Shown here in pieces: positions 1-7,097 of a stretch of DNA of 13,342 nt (the first letter of the stretch is position 1; each line of letters starts with the position of its first letter). The translations under genes were made by a program, and so were the position numbers. The stretch is from an uncultured Clostridium sp. (GTDB lineage: Bacteria > Bacillota > Clostridia > Clostridiales > Clostridiaceae). Location: positions 1 to 13,342 of the forward strand of contig CAKVEW010000059.1 of assembly GCA_934746015.1 (NCBI GenBank). Direction: 5' to 3'. The notes beneath the pieces are model-generated. The model was not told the origin of the DNA and ran no database searches. It saw only the letters and a list, made by a program, of their open reading frames with translations.

Positions 1-516
1 CTTTGAAGATGCTAAATTTATTGGATAGTTAAACGGAGAAATAGCTAAAACTACACCTAATGGTTCTCTAGTTACTAGAGAAATCTTATTCTTCTTAAAT
101 CCTGGGAAGCTATCTCCTGGAATACTTTCTCCTGATAAATTTTTAGCTGTATCTGCTGTAAATCTAATATAATCTGCTGACCTTAATATTTCTGATTCTG
201 ATGATTTTTTATCTTTTCCGATTTCCCTCATCATTATATCTGACATCTCATCTGCTTTTTCAATTAATAAATCAGCTGCCTTATATAATATTTCTGCTCT
301 CTTATTAACCGGAACACTCTTCCAAGAAACTTGTGCTTCTTTTGCATTTTCTATTGCAAAATCTACTTCTTCCTTTGTCATTGCAGGAACCTTCCCTACT
401 AGGCAATTTCCAACAGGTGAATATATTTCTATAAATTTATTGCTATCACTAGTTATCCACTTACCATCCACTAAATTTTTAAAGGTTAATTCCTCACCTC
501 TTATACAACTAAACAT
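1..516 (-). CDS. gapN: NADP-dependent non-phosphorylating glyceraldehyde-3-phosphate dehydrogenase, N-terminal part (cut by window edge)
   Basis: This aldehyde-dehydrogenase-superfamily protein matches GapN, which oxidises glyceraldehyde-3-phosphate directly to 3-phosphoglycerate in the cytoplasm and yields NADPH. Only the first 172 residues are present; the gene runs off the left edge, so the catalytic Cys and Glu are not visible. Seen: an ALDH N-terminal domain with a VDGKW start near residue 16, EIGKDKKSS near 98, and the segment SPFNYPINLASSK at 160-172, whose Asn163 corresponds to the oxyanion-hole Asn and whose PFNYPxNLA wording is typical of GapN. The ATG at 514-516 is preceded by GAGGGG. 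Only 12 nt separate it from the stop of the glutaredoxin-like gene, so it is very probably the third gene of the trxB operon. GapN supplies NADPH to cells lacking an oxidative pentose phosphate pathway (family knowledge), which fits a redox operon. Another ALDH is possible but less likely. Confidence 0.85.
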   Translation of the reverse strand, partial: MFSCIRGEELTFKNLVDGKWITSDSNKFIEIYSPVGNCLVGKVPAMTKEEVDFAIENAKEAQVSWKSVPVNKRAEILYKAADLLIEKADEMSDIMMREIGKDKKSSESEILRSADYIRFTADTAKNLSGESIPGDSFPGFKKNKISLVTREPLGVVLAISPFNYPINLASSK

Positions 517-528
517 TTTATTCCCCTC

Positions 529-753
529 TTACTTCTTCGCTAACTCTATTTTATTTTTATCGAATCCTACTATAATTTCTCCATCTATATCAATTACAGG
601 AACAGTCCTTTGGCCTGAAACCTTAAAGACTTCCTCTCTATCTTCATGTTTATCAGCTACATTAATCTCTTTATAATCCCAGCCTTTCATATCAAAAAAT
701 CTTTTTGCTTTAATACAAGATGGGCACCATGATGTTGAATATATTTTTATCAT
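529..753 (-). CDS. Glutaredoxin-like / NrdH-type thiol-disulfide protein
   Basis: A 74-residue thioredoxin-fold protein of the small glutaredoxin/NrdH class. Seen: the active site W9-C10-P11-S12-C13 after the first beta strand, and the cis-proline motif T50-V51-P52, followed by VIDIDGEIIVGFD as in NrdH and clostridial glutaredoxin-like proteins. The chosen ATG (751-753) has AAGGAG about 8 nt upstream. An in-frame extension to 813 would overlap the trxB stop and has no sensible binding site. The gene lies 34 nt after trxB and 12 nt before gapN, all leftward, which implies one transcript. It is probably reduced by the neighbouring flavoprotein and passes electrons to a peroxidase, ribonucleotide reductase or protein disulfides (inference). 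The closest functional precedent I know is the clostridial pairing of a TrxB-like flavoprotein with a small glutaredoxin (Cp34/Cp9 of C. pasteurianum). Confidence 0.85.
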   Translation of the reverse strand: MIKIYSTSWCPSCIKAKRFFDMKGWDYKEINVADKHEDREEVFKVSGQRTVPVIDIDGEIIVGFDKNKIELAKK

Positions 754-787
754 ATTATTTCTCCTTACTGCATTAATAATGCTATTA

Positions 788-1732
788 TTATTTTCTATTT
801 TTCTTTTTTTCAACTATAATTTTCTCAGCTTCTAATGCTGCTATTGTTCCATCTGCAACTGCTGTTGTAATTTGTCTATATTCTTTTTCTCTTACATCTC
901 CAGCAGCAAATACGCCCTTAACATTTGTTCTCATACGTTCATCTGCTTTTACATATCCACCCTGTGTTAATTCAATGTAATCCTTAAAATGTGCTGTTTT
1001 TGGTTCAGTTCCAATAAATCCAAATACAGCATCCATATCCATTTCTTTTTCTGAACCATCAATTGTATTTTTTATTATTGCCTTTTGAACAAAGTTTTCA
1101 CCTTCTACATTAACTAAGTCTTCATTAAATAATACTTCTATCTTAGGATGATTCATAACTTCATCAATAGTAGCTTTTTCACCTTTAAAGTAATCAAATC
1201 TTCTTATCATATATACCTTAGTAGCAAATTTAGTTAAGAATAAAGCTTCTTCTAAAGCAGAGTTACCTCCACCAACTACGCCTATTATTTTTCCATCATA
1301 CATTGCTCCATCACAAACTGCACAGTAATGTATTCCCTTTCCTGAAAATTTTTCTTCATTTGGAATAGGTAATTTTCTTGGAACTGCTCCTGTTGCTATT
1401 ATTACAGCATCTGTTTTATATATATAATTATTAGTTTCGATAATTTTTTCATCTCCACTAAAATCAACTCTCTCAACCATATCGAATTCATCTATTTCAG
1501 CTCCAAGCTCTTCTGCTTGTTGTTGCATTAAATCTGCAAGTTCAGTTCCTGACACAGTTTTAAAACCAGGATAATTTTCAATTGTATAACTATTTCTTAC
1601 TTGACCACCTAATATTTGGTCTTCTAATAAAAGCATATCTAATTTTGCTCTTGTTGCATATATAGCAGCAGTCAACCCAGCAGGTCCCCCACCGATTATT
1701 ATCAATTCTTTATGTTTTACTTCTTTACTCAT
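788..1732 (-). CDS. trxB: Thioredoxin-reductase-family FAD flavoprotein with altered NADPH-phosphate site
   Basis: A 314-residue low-molecular-weight thioredoxin reductase of full length. It should use FAD and a nicotinamide cofactor to reduce a thioredoxin or glutaredoxin partner in the cytoplasm. Seen: FAD Rossmann motif G14-x-G16-x-x-G19, redox-active C137-A-V-C140 followed by DGA, a second dinucleotide motif GGGNSA at 154-159, and the C-terminal FAD motif GDVREK near 278-283 with QITTAVADG. The usual 2'-phosphate-binding HRRxxxR is RRFDYFK here: aligned to the E. coli enzyme, the His is Arg, the second Arg is Phe179 and the last Arg is Lys183. That suggests NADH, or something other than classic NADPH use (inference). 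The ATG at 1730-1732 follows AGGAGG. First gene of the trxB-grx-gapN operon. It carries a strong sigma-A-type promoter and a palindromic operator in its leader. Confidence 0.9.
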   Translation of the reverse strand: MSKEVKHKELIIIGGGPAGLTAAIYATRAKLDMLLLEDQILGGQVRNSYTIENYPGFKTVSGTELADLMQQQAEELGAEIDEFDMVERVDFSGDEKIIETNNYIYKTDAVIIATGAVPRKLPIPNEEKFSGKGIHYCAVCDGAMYDGKIIGVVGGGNSALEEALFLTKFATKVYMIRRFDYFKGEKATIDEVMNHPKIEVLFNEDLVNVEGENFVQKAIIKNTIDGSEKEMDMDAVFGFIGTEPKTAHFKDYIELTQGGYVKADERMRTNVKGVFAAGDVREKEYRQITTAVADGTIAALEAEKIIVEKKKNRK

Positions 1733-1745
1733 TATATTCTCCTCC

Positions 1746-1760
1746 TACCCCCTAGGGGTA
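1746..1760 (-). promoter_or_regulatory. CsoR/CstR-like palindromic operator in the trxB leader
   Basis: The sequence TACCCCCTAGGGGTA forms a near-perfect inverted repeat (TACCCC...GGGGTA). It sits between the predicted trxB transcription start (about 1768) and the Shine-Dalgarno sequence (1741-1746), overlapping the latter by a base. Its G/C runs stand out in very AT-rich surroundings. The TACCC-N-GGGTA pattern is that of operators bound by the CsoR/RcnR/FrmR family, whose members sense copper, persulfides (CstR) or formaldehyde. No regulator gene of this family is in the window, so the effector is unknown. Alternatively it could act as a short leader hairpin that masks the ribosome binding site. 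Confidence 0.5.
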
Positions 1761-1774
1761 TTTTCTTTATATTA

Positions 1775-1803
1775 ATTATATGCTTCTGATATCAAAAATG
1801 CAA
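1775..1803 (-). promoter_or_regulatory. Sigma-A-type promoter of trxB operon
   Basis: On the minus strand, TTGCAT (1798-1803) and a perfect TATAAT (1775-1780) are separated by exactly 17 nt. The start of transcription would fall near 1768, which puts the palindrome at 1746-1760 just inside the leader, where a bound repressor would block early elongation. Confidence 0.7.
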
Positions 1804-1891
1804 CTATTTTTAGGTAATAATTTTTATTAATTCCATTATCTTTTCCATTATTTTATTCTAAAATATTAAGCATATATCCTTTATATTAAAC

Positions 1892-1925
1892 AAAAAGAAG
1901 ATTTTCTATTAGAAAATCTTCTTTA
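1892..1925 (-). terminator. Rho-independent terminator of the ctsR-clpC operon
   Basis: A 13-bp perfect stem (1894-1906 paired with 1912-1924) with a 5-nt loop, followed leftward by TTTTTGTTT. It begins 3 nt after the clpC stop codon and separates clpC from the trxB promoter. Confidence 0.85.
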
Positions 1926-1927
1926 TA

Positions 1928-4363
1928 CTATGAAATATGCTTAATACAAAGTTCCTCACCATCACAATAAATTTCTAAATTATCTCCACCCTTAATACAT
2001 CCTTTTAGCATTTCCTCACTTAGTTTATCTTCTAATTCCTTAGCTATTATTCTTCTTAAAGGCCTTGCTCCATAATTTATATCTACACCTTTGTTTACTA
2101 AAAACTTTTTACTATCTTCATTTAAATTAATTGTTATTTTTCTTTCCTTAAGTTTGTTTATAGTACTATTTAACATCAAATTAACTATTTTTAATATATC
2201 ATTATCCACTAACTTACGAAATACAATAACTTCATCTACTCTATTTAAGAATTCTGGCTTAAACTGTTTTTTAACTTCTTCCATAATTATTTTTTTAATA
2301 TTTTCAAATTCAATATTTTCAAGATTTATTTGATTTATAAATCCAACTGAATTTTGCTTTTTAATATCATGGGCACCTACATTAGAAGTCATTATTATTA
2401 TAGTATTTTTGAAATTTACTGTCTTTCCCTTACTGTCAGTAAGTTTACCATCCTCCATTATTTGAAGTAGTATATTAAATACATCAGGATGAGCCTTTTC
2501 TATTTCATCTAATAATATTACAGAATATGGTTTTCTTCTCACAGCTTCTGTTAACTGTCCACCTTCCTCAAATCCAACATATCCTGGTGGAGCTCCTATA
2601 AGTCTTGATACTGAATGCTTTTCCATATATTCTGACATATCAATTCTTATTAAGTTTTTTCTATCTCCAAACATAACTTCTGCTAAAGTATTAGAAAGCT
2701 CTGTTTTTCCAACTCCTGTTGGACCACAAAATATAAAGGACCCTATTGGTCTGTTTGGATCTTTTAGTCCAACTCTAGCTCTTCTAACAGCTTTAGAAAT
2801 TGCTGTTACAGCTTCTTTCTGCCCGATAACTCTTTCTTGAAGAACATCTTCAAGTCTTAAAAGTCTTTCAGATTCCTCTTCTGTTAATTTTTCCACTGGT
2901 ATCTTAGCCCAAACAGAAACTACTTTTGCTATCTCAGCTCTACTTACAATATTACTAAACTCTAGGTTGCTATAATTAACAGTTAATATATTTAACTTAT
3001 TTTTAATTTCCATTTCTTCATCTCTTAAATATGCTGCTTTCTCAAAACTTTGGCTTTTAATTGCAGTTTCTTTATCTTTTGATAAGATTTCTAAATCTTT
3101 TTTTAAATCACCTACTTCTGGAGGTAATATAAGATTTGCTATTCTAACTTTCGCTGATGCTTCATCTATTAAATCAATTGCTTTATCAGGCATAAATCTA
3201 TCACATATATATCTATCGGATAATTCTACAGCTGCTTCTAAAGCCTCGTCTTCTATTTTTACCATATGGTGCAATTCATATTTTTCTCTAAGTCCCTTTA
3301 AGATTTCAAGAGTTTCTTCCTTTGTAGGCTCATCTACAGTAACAGGCTGAAATCTTCTTTCTAAGGCTGAATCCTTTTCAATATACTTTCTATATTCATC
3401 AATAGTTGTTGCTCCAATACACTTTATTTCTCCTCTAGCTAATGCAGGTTTTAGTATATTAGAAGCATCAATAGCTCCCTCCGCTCCCCCTGCTCCAACT
3501 ATTGTATGAATCTCATCTATAAATATTATTACATCCTGAGAGCTAATTATTTCATCCATAACTTTTTTTAATCTATTTTCAAATTCTCCTCTATACTTAG
3601 CTCCTGCTATCATAGCAGTTAAATCTAAAGCTATTATAGATTTATCCTTTATAATATCTGGGACTTTGCCCTCAACTATCATTTGAGCTAATCCTTCTAC
3701 AACTGCAGTTTTGCCAACTCCAGGCTCCCCTATAAGACATGGATTGTTCTTATTTCTTCTACATAATATTTCTAATATCCTTTTACTTTCACTTTCTCTT
3801 CCTATGAAGGGGTCAAGCCTTCCCTCTTTAGCTAAATTAGTTAAATCTTTCCCATATTGATTTAGCATTGGAGTTTTATTTGAATTCTTCTTCTTATCTT
3901 CCAACTGTTTTGTATCATTCACATCATTTTTATTAATGTAATTTATTATTTCAGTTTTTATAACTTTTAAATCCACTTTTAAATTTGAAATTATAGTATA
4001 AGCTATACTTTCAACATCATCTAGCAAAGCTAATAAAATATGTTCTGGATTTATATAATTGTGATTATACATCATCGCCTTCGCCAAACTATCATCAAAT
4101 ACTCTTTTAGTTCTAGGATTTAATAACATTTCTCCTATAGCAATATCTACATCACCAAATCCTAAATAATCTTCTATAAGATTTCTTGCTTTATCTACAG
4201 TAATTCCGCTAATATATAAAACCCTATTAGCAAAACCCCCTTCTTTTAATATTCCTAAAAGAATATGCTCCGTTCCTATATACCCATGCTTAAAATACTG
4301 TGATTCTTTTTGAGCTTCCACAAGTACTATTTGTGCTCTTTCTGTAAATTTACCAAAAACCAT
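1928..4363 (-). CDS. clpC: AAA+ unfoldase ATPase ClpC (class I Hsp100)
   Basis: An 811-residue class I Clp ATPase that unfolds damaged or tagged proteins and feeds them to ClpP. Seen in order: an N-terminal double Clp-N repeat (FTERAQ from residue 6, second repeat ending [11 protein letters not shown]), Walker A GEPGVGKT and Walker [10 protein letters not shown] of the first AAA+ module, a middle domain with a UVR-like segment ([17 protein letters not shown]), Walker [10 protein letters not shown] and Walker [13 protein letters not shown] of the second module, then a VGF tripeptide in [11 protein letters not shown] that matches the ClpP-docking loop. The pArg-pocket glutamates known from B. 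subtilis ClpC appear retained (E32 in GTEH, E107 in NPEH). I chose the ATG at 4361-4363, preceded by GGAGG; the upstream in-frame ATG at 4373-4375 overlaps that ribosome binding site. It lies 64 nt after ctsR with no mcsA or mcsB between them. CtsR control from the upstream promoter is expected. Confidence 0.95.
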   Translation of the reverse strand: MVFGKFTERAQIVLVEAQKESQYFKHGYIGTEHILLGILKEGGFANRVLYISGITVDKARNLIEDYLGFGDVDIAIGEMLLNPRTKRVFDDSLAKAMMYNHNYINPEHILLALLDDVESIAYTIISNLKVDLKVIKTEIINYINKNDVNDTKQLEDKKKNSNKTPMLNQYGKDLTNLAKEGRLDPFIGRESESKRILEILCRRNKNNPCLIGEPGVGKTAVVEGLAQMIVEGKVPDIIKDKSIIALDLTAMIAGAKYRGEFENRLKKVMDEIISSQDVIIFIDEIHTIVGAGGAEGAIDASNILKPALARGEIKCIGATTIDEYRKYIEKDSALERRFQPVTVDEPTKEETLEILKGLREKYELHHMVKIEDEALEAAVELSDRYICDRFMPDKAIDLIDEASAKVRIANLILPPEVGDLKKDLEILSKDKETAIKSQSFEKAAYLRDEEMEIKNKLNILTVNYSNLEFSNIVSRAEIAKVVSVWAKIPVEKLTEEESERLLRLEDVLQERVIGQKEAVTAISKAVRRARVGLKDPNRPIGSFIFCGPTGVGKTELSNTLAEVMFGDRKNLIRIDMSEYMEKHSVSRLIGAPPGYVGFEEGGQLTEAVRRKPYSVILLDEIEKAHPDVFNILLQIMEDGKLTDSKGKTVNFKNTIIIMTSNVGAHDIKKQNSVGFINQINLENIEFENIKKIIMEEVKKQFKPEFLNRVDEVIVFRKLVDNDILKIVNLMLNSTINKLKERKITINLNEDSKKFLVNKGVDINYGARPLRRIIAKELEDKLSEEMLKGCIKGGDNLEIYCDGEELCIKHIS

Positions 4364-4427
4364 AAATACCTCCATACCCTATTGCTAAATTATACTACAC
4401 AGATAAACTACAGATATATAACATACT

Positions 4428-4883
4428 TTAAGATAATACAACTGCTAATATTCCCTTTAACATATCTGCTCTTAATTTATTTTTATTTTCAACAGAAGCT
4501 AAAGTTCGATCATTTAAAGTTATCTTAATAATTTCAAATTCCTTATTGGAAATTACTTTGGTATCATTTAAATGTTCTAAAATAGATAAAGCATTTCCAT
4601 AGGTTATACTTTCTCCTATGGAGTTATTAATTAAATTCAATCTTTCAGCTTTATCATCGTATGTTATTTTTCTTATAACTATATACCCTCCACCACCTCT
4701 TTTACTTTCAATTATATATCCCTTTTCATATGTGAATCTTGTTGTTAATACATAATTGATTTGTGATGGTGCACAGGAAAATTTATCTGCTAATTCATTC
4801 CTCTGAATTAAAACTTGTCTTTCTCTTTCTTCATTTAACATATCTTTTATAAAATTTTCTATTGTATCTGAAATTCTTGCCAT
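4428..4883 (-). CDS. ctsR: Class III heat-shock repressor CtsR
   Basis: A 151-residue DNA-binding repressor, a usual length for CtsR, which shuts off clp genes until heat or protein stress inactivates it. Seen: an N-terminal winged helix-turn-helix (LADKFSCAPSQINYVLTTRF at 31-50) and the wing R62-G63-G64-G65-G66-Y. The tetraglycine loop in that wing is the intrinsic thermosensor in Bacillus CtsR, and the adjacent Arg is both DNA-contacting and a target of McsB (family knowledge). The C-terminal half (about 75-151) is the dimerisation domain. The ATG at 4881-4883 follows AAGGTG. First gene of the operon with clpC. A CtsR box lies just downstream of its own promoter, so autoregulation is expected. 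Confidence 0.95.
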   Translation of the reverse strand: MARISDTIENFIKDMLNEERERQVLIQRNELADKFSCAPSQINYVLTTRFTYEKGYIIESKRGGGGYIVIRKITYDDKAERLNLINNSIGESITYGNALSILEHLNDTKVISNKEFEIIKITLNDRTLASVENKNKLRADMLKGILAVVLS

Positions 4884-4912
4884 AATTTCACCTTCTTAAA
4901 CTTATTTTTAAA

Positions 4913-4929
4913 TTAGACCTTCTTTGACT
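4913..4929 (-). promoter_or_regulatory. CtsR operator (heptad direct repeat)
   Basis: The minus strand reads AGTCAAA-GAA-GGTCTAA. This is the known CtsR tandem heptad (A/G)GTCAAA-N3-(A/G)GTCAAA with one mismatch in the second heptad. It covers the predicted transcription start of ctsR (about 4926), an ideal position for repression. Confidence 0.8.
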
Positions 4930-4932
4930 TTC

Positions 4933-4961
4933 ATTATATATTATAAGTATTAATATGTCCA
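4933..4961 (-). promoter_or_regulatory. Sigma-A-type promoter of ctsR-clpC
   Basis: The minus strand carries TGGACA (4956-4961, one mismatch to TTGACA), a 17-nt spacer and TATAAT (4933-4938). The CtsR box starts 4 nt downstream of the -10. Confidence 0.75.
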
Positions 4962-4978
4962 ATATTAAATTTTCATAT

Positions 4979-5002
4979 AAAAGGAATTATATAATTCCTT
5001 TT
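4979..5002. repeat. 24-bp perfect palindrome between divergent ctsR and MBL-fold gene
   Basis: Each 12-base half reads AAAAGGAATTAT, followed by its exact complement. The palindrome lies 28 nt ahead of the rightward gene's start codon and contains TATAAT on both strands. It is followed by TTTTGTTT on the plus strand, like a small terminator, but no rightward gene lies upstream that would need one. It may be an operator, a leader hairpin of the rightward gene, or a stop for stray transcripts. Confidence 0.5.
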
Positions 5003-5029
5003 GTTTAAAATATATATGAGGTGATTAAT

Positions 5030-5686
5030 TTGGAAATTAAGTGGATTGGCAATTCTTGTTTTTTAATTAAAAATTTATTAGGGAAAAAGATTTTAATAGA
5101 TCCAATGCAAATATATCCCTATATACAAAAATATGATTTAAAACCAGATATAATTACTTTTAGTCACTCTCATAATAATGAATTTATTAATGATTGTGTT
5201 ATTAATAATTATAAAATTATCAATGATACCAAATATTTTGAAAATGAATACTTTATTATTAAAGGCTTTAAGAGCTATAGGGATAATTTTTCTGGATTTA
5301 GAAGAGGTGAAAATATTATATATCTTTTCGAAATTGATGGAATAAAACTTTGCCACTTAGGTTCATTAGGCCATTTATTAAATGATGAGTTAATAAGTGA
5401 ATTAACAGATTTGGATTTTTTATTTATTCCCATTGGAGGTCATTTTTGTTTAGATGGTGATTTATCAGCAAAACTCGTGGCGTCACTAAAGCCTAAATAT
5501 ATAATTCCAATGTCCTTTAAAACATCTTCAGAATATTTTTATTTAGACGGTCCCTTAAAATTTTTATCTTCTCTAAAGAATATCACTTATTATAATACTA
5601 ATACTATTTATACTAATGATTTACCATTAAGTAACAGTTCCATAGTACTATTATTAAAAGAAAATAATAAAGAACCGCTAATTTAG
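5030..5686 (+). CDS. Metallo-beta-lactamase-fold protein with degenerate metal site
   Basis: A 218-residue protein of the UlaG-like/Lactamase_B_3 branch of the MBL fold. Fold landmarks are clear: an N-terminal WIGNSCFLIK strand, ILIDP at 21-25, FSHSHNNEF at 44-52, FEIDGIKLCHLGSLGH at 100-115, IPIGG at 133-137, and KPKYIIPMSF at 154-163. In active relatives the metal motif is HxHxDH; here H46 and H48 remain but D is N50 and H is E51. The bridging Asp of the usual HLGDLGH is S112, and the His of the usual IPMHY is S162. It is therefore probably not a normal binuclear hydrolase, although the frame is intact. The start is chosen as TTG 5030-5032 because GAGGTGAT (5018-5025) lies at correct spacing; a GTG at 5021 would lie inside that site. 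It is divergent from ctsR and ends inside a terminator. Role unknown. Confidence 0.75.
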   Translation: MEIKWIGNSCFLIKNLLGKKILIDPMQIYPYIQKYDLKPDIITFSHSHNNEFINDCVINNYKIINDTKYFENEYFIIKGFKSYRDNFSGFRRGENIIYLFEIDGIKLCHLGSLGHLLNDELISELTDLDFLFIPIGGHFCLDGDLSAKLVASLKPKYIIPMSFKTSSEYFYLDGPLKFLSSLKNITYYNTNTIYTNDLPLSNSSIVLLLKENNKEPLI

Positions 5687-5697
5687 CGGTTCTTTAT
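5669..5697. terminator. Bidirectional terminator between MBL-fold gene and ferredoxin
   Basis: A 12-bp stem (5669-5680 with 5684-5695) closed by a 3-nt loop, with a CCGC/GCGG core and A/T flanks giving a short T-run in both directions. The TAG stop of the rightward gene (5684-5686) lies in the stem. It serves the convergent ferredoxin gene as well. Confidence 0.75.
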
Positions 5698-5703
5698 ATA
5701 AAA

Positions 5704-5874
5704 TTATGCTTGTACTGGAGCTCCTACTGGACAAACATTTGCACAGTTTCCACAATCTATGCAAACATCCTCATCTATAACGAATTGAGTATCTCCTTGA
5801 CTTATAGCATCAACTGGGCATTCTGCAGCGCAAGCACCACAGTTTATGCATGAATCTTCAATCTTAAATGCCAT
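5704..5874 (-). CDS. 2[4Fe-4S] clostridial-type ferredoxin
   Basis: A 56-residue low-potential electron carrier. Two cluster motifs are complete: C9-x2-C12-x2-C15-x3-C19-P and C38-x2-C41-x2-C44-x3-C48-P, the symmetrical bacterial ferredoxin pattern. In clostridia such proteins accept electrons from pyruvate:ferredoxin oxidoreductase and deliver them to hydrogenase, nitrogenase or NAD(P) reductases (family knowledge). The ATG (5872-5874) is preceded by a perfect AGGAGGTG. The stop is TAA at 5704-5706. A bidirectional terminator follows, and 98 nt separate the gene from the upstream HMA-like gene. No convincing -35/-10 pair was found in that gap, though it could hold one; a separate, strong transcription unit is typical for this gene. 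Confidence 0.95.
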   Translation of the reverse strand: MAFKIEDSCINCGACAAECPVDAISQGDTQFVIDEDVCIDCGNCANVCPVGAPVQA

Positions 5875-5972
5875 AATTAGCACCTCCTAATATTATGAAT
5901 TTATTTCTAGTCTATTTTACCATATTGACAAAAATTTTAAAAGGTTTCTAAATAATTTATCTTGAATATATT

Positions 5973-6176
5973 TTATATCACACTATATCCAAGTTCTTCA
6001 ATTGATGCTATTATACCATCTAAAGATATAGTCTTATCATCATAAACTACACTTACTTCCTTCTTGTTTACATTAACTTCACAAGCAATAGTTCCTTCAC
6101 TATGAGCTATAACATCTTTAATGCTGATAACATCTTCGTTTGTATTAAGATTTGATATCCTTAATACTGTTTTCAT
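5973..6176 (-). CDS. HMA-fold (CopZ-like) small protein lacking the CxxC metal motif
   Basis: A 67-residue protein that looks like a heavy-metal-associated domain along its whole length: MKTVLRISN at the first strand, VSVVYDDKTISLDGIIASIEELGYSVI at the end, matching the usual EVxVxYDxxxxxxxxIxxxIExxGYxV. The metal loop that normally reads GMTCxxC reads N9-L-N-T-N-E-D15 here, so both cysteines are replaced (T12, D15). C32 is the only cysteine. It should therefore not chaperone copper in the usual way; a protein-protein or structural role is possible (inference). The ATG is preceded by AAGGGGGG. It lies 13 nt downstream of ricT on the same strand, so it is probably the last gene of the tmk-darA-holB-ricT run. 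The frame and ribosome site look healthy, so it is not an obvious pseudogene. Confidence 0.75.
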   Translation of the reverse strand: MKTVLRISNLNTNEDVISIKDVIAHSEGTIACEVNVNKKEVSVVYDDKTISLDGIIASIEELGYSVI

Positions 6177-6189
6177 TTAATACCCCCCT

Positions 6190-7095
6190 TTAATTTTCTT
6201 TTATAAGATCATTTATTAAATTTTTATCTTCAGGTGACTCTATTTCAAGTTTAATATCAGATTCGTCCACAGAATCCTCATATCCACCCTCTATTAATTC
6301 TATATCATCTATTTTAAACTCTTCAACTAATTCTTCGTCTCCACGCTTATATTTTACCTTAACACTTTCTTTAACAGTGTTATTACTTACAACTTCGCCC
6401 TTAAAATCTCCCATACTTACAATAGATCCTGCCTTAGGCAATCTCTTTCTTATATCTTCGTAAGTACTTTGTTCATAGTTTAAGCAACACATAAGCCTTC
6501 CACATATTCCAGATATCTTTGTTGGGTTTAAAGATAGATTTTGTTCCTTTGCCATCTTTATTGATACTGAGGCAAAATCACCTAGGAATGTTGAACAACA
6601 TAAAGGTCTTCCACATGGTCCTAATCCTCCTAGCATCTTAGCTTCATCTCTAACTCCTATTTGTCTAAGTTCAATTCTAGTCTTAAAAATAGTTGCTAAA
6701 TCTTTTACTAATTCTCTAAAGTCAACTCTTCCATCTGCAGTAAAGTAAAATATAACTTTATTATTATCAAAGGTATATTCTACATCTATTAACTTCATGT
6801 TTAATCCATGTTCTTCAACCTTCTTTAAACATATATCTAAAGCATCTTTTTCTTTTACCTTATTTTCCTTATGTTTATTAATATCAGCTTCTTCTGCTAC
6901 CCTAATAACACTCTTTAAAGGAGCTACTATATCAGATTCAGGAATTTCTTTAATACCTATAACACATTCCCCAAATTCTATACCTCTTGCTGTCTCAACA
7001 ACAACAAAGTCACCTTTTTTTACTTCTAGTCCACTAGGATCAAAATAGTATATTTTACCGGCCTTTTTAAATCTAACGCCAATTACTTTTATCAT
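6190..7095 (-). CDS. ricT: RicT/YaaT, PSP1-domain regulator of the RicAFT (Y-complex)
   Basis: A 301-residue PSP1-family protein. In B. subtilis RicT joins RicA and RicF in an Fe-S-containing complex that directs RNase Y processing and promotes sporulation, competence and biofilm entry (established for Bacillus). Seen: an N-terminal beta-rich part (MIKVIGVRFKKAGKIYYFDP), the PSP1 core (VIFYFTADGRVDFRELVKDLA), and the two cysteine clusters GPCGRPLCC (C161, C166, C167) and SGICGRLMCC (C198, C203, C204) that are characteristic of YaaT. The C-terminal tail after about 270 is acidic and probably flexible. The ATG (7093-7095) sits 2 nt after the holB stop, and its GGAGG lies inside the end of holB, so translational coupling is likely. 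RicA and RicF are not in this window. Confidence 0.93.
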   Translation of the reverse strand: MIKVIGVRFKKAGKIYYFDPSGLEVKKGDFVVVETARGIEFGECVIGIKEIPESDIVAPLKSVIRVAEEADINKHKENKVKEKDALDICLKKVEEHGLNMKLIDVEYTFDNNKVIFYFTADGRVDFRELVKDLATIFKTRIELRQIGVRDEAKMLGGLGPCGRPLCCSTFLGDFASVSIKMAKEQNLSLNPTKISGICGRLMCCLNYEQSTYEDIRKRLPKAGSIVSMGDFKGEVVSNNTVKESVKVKYKRGDEELVEEFKIDDIELIEGGYEDSVDESDIKLEIESPEDKNLINDLIKEN

Positions 7096-7097
7096 TA

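Noticed and set aside
4373..4420. TATAAT in the ctsR-clpC gap as a separate clpC promoter
   Set aside because: No acceptable -35 at 16-18 nt; the operon promoter ahead of ctsR explains expression.
4979..5002. Palindrome as an ordinary rightward terminator
   Set aside because: No rightward gene lies upstream of it, so a terminator role has no evident client; kept as a repeat of unknown role.
6797..7048. Plus-strand open frame inside ricT
   Set aside because: Antisense shadow of a well-supported gene, with no ribosome site.
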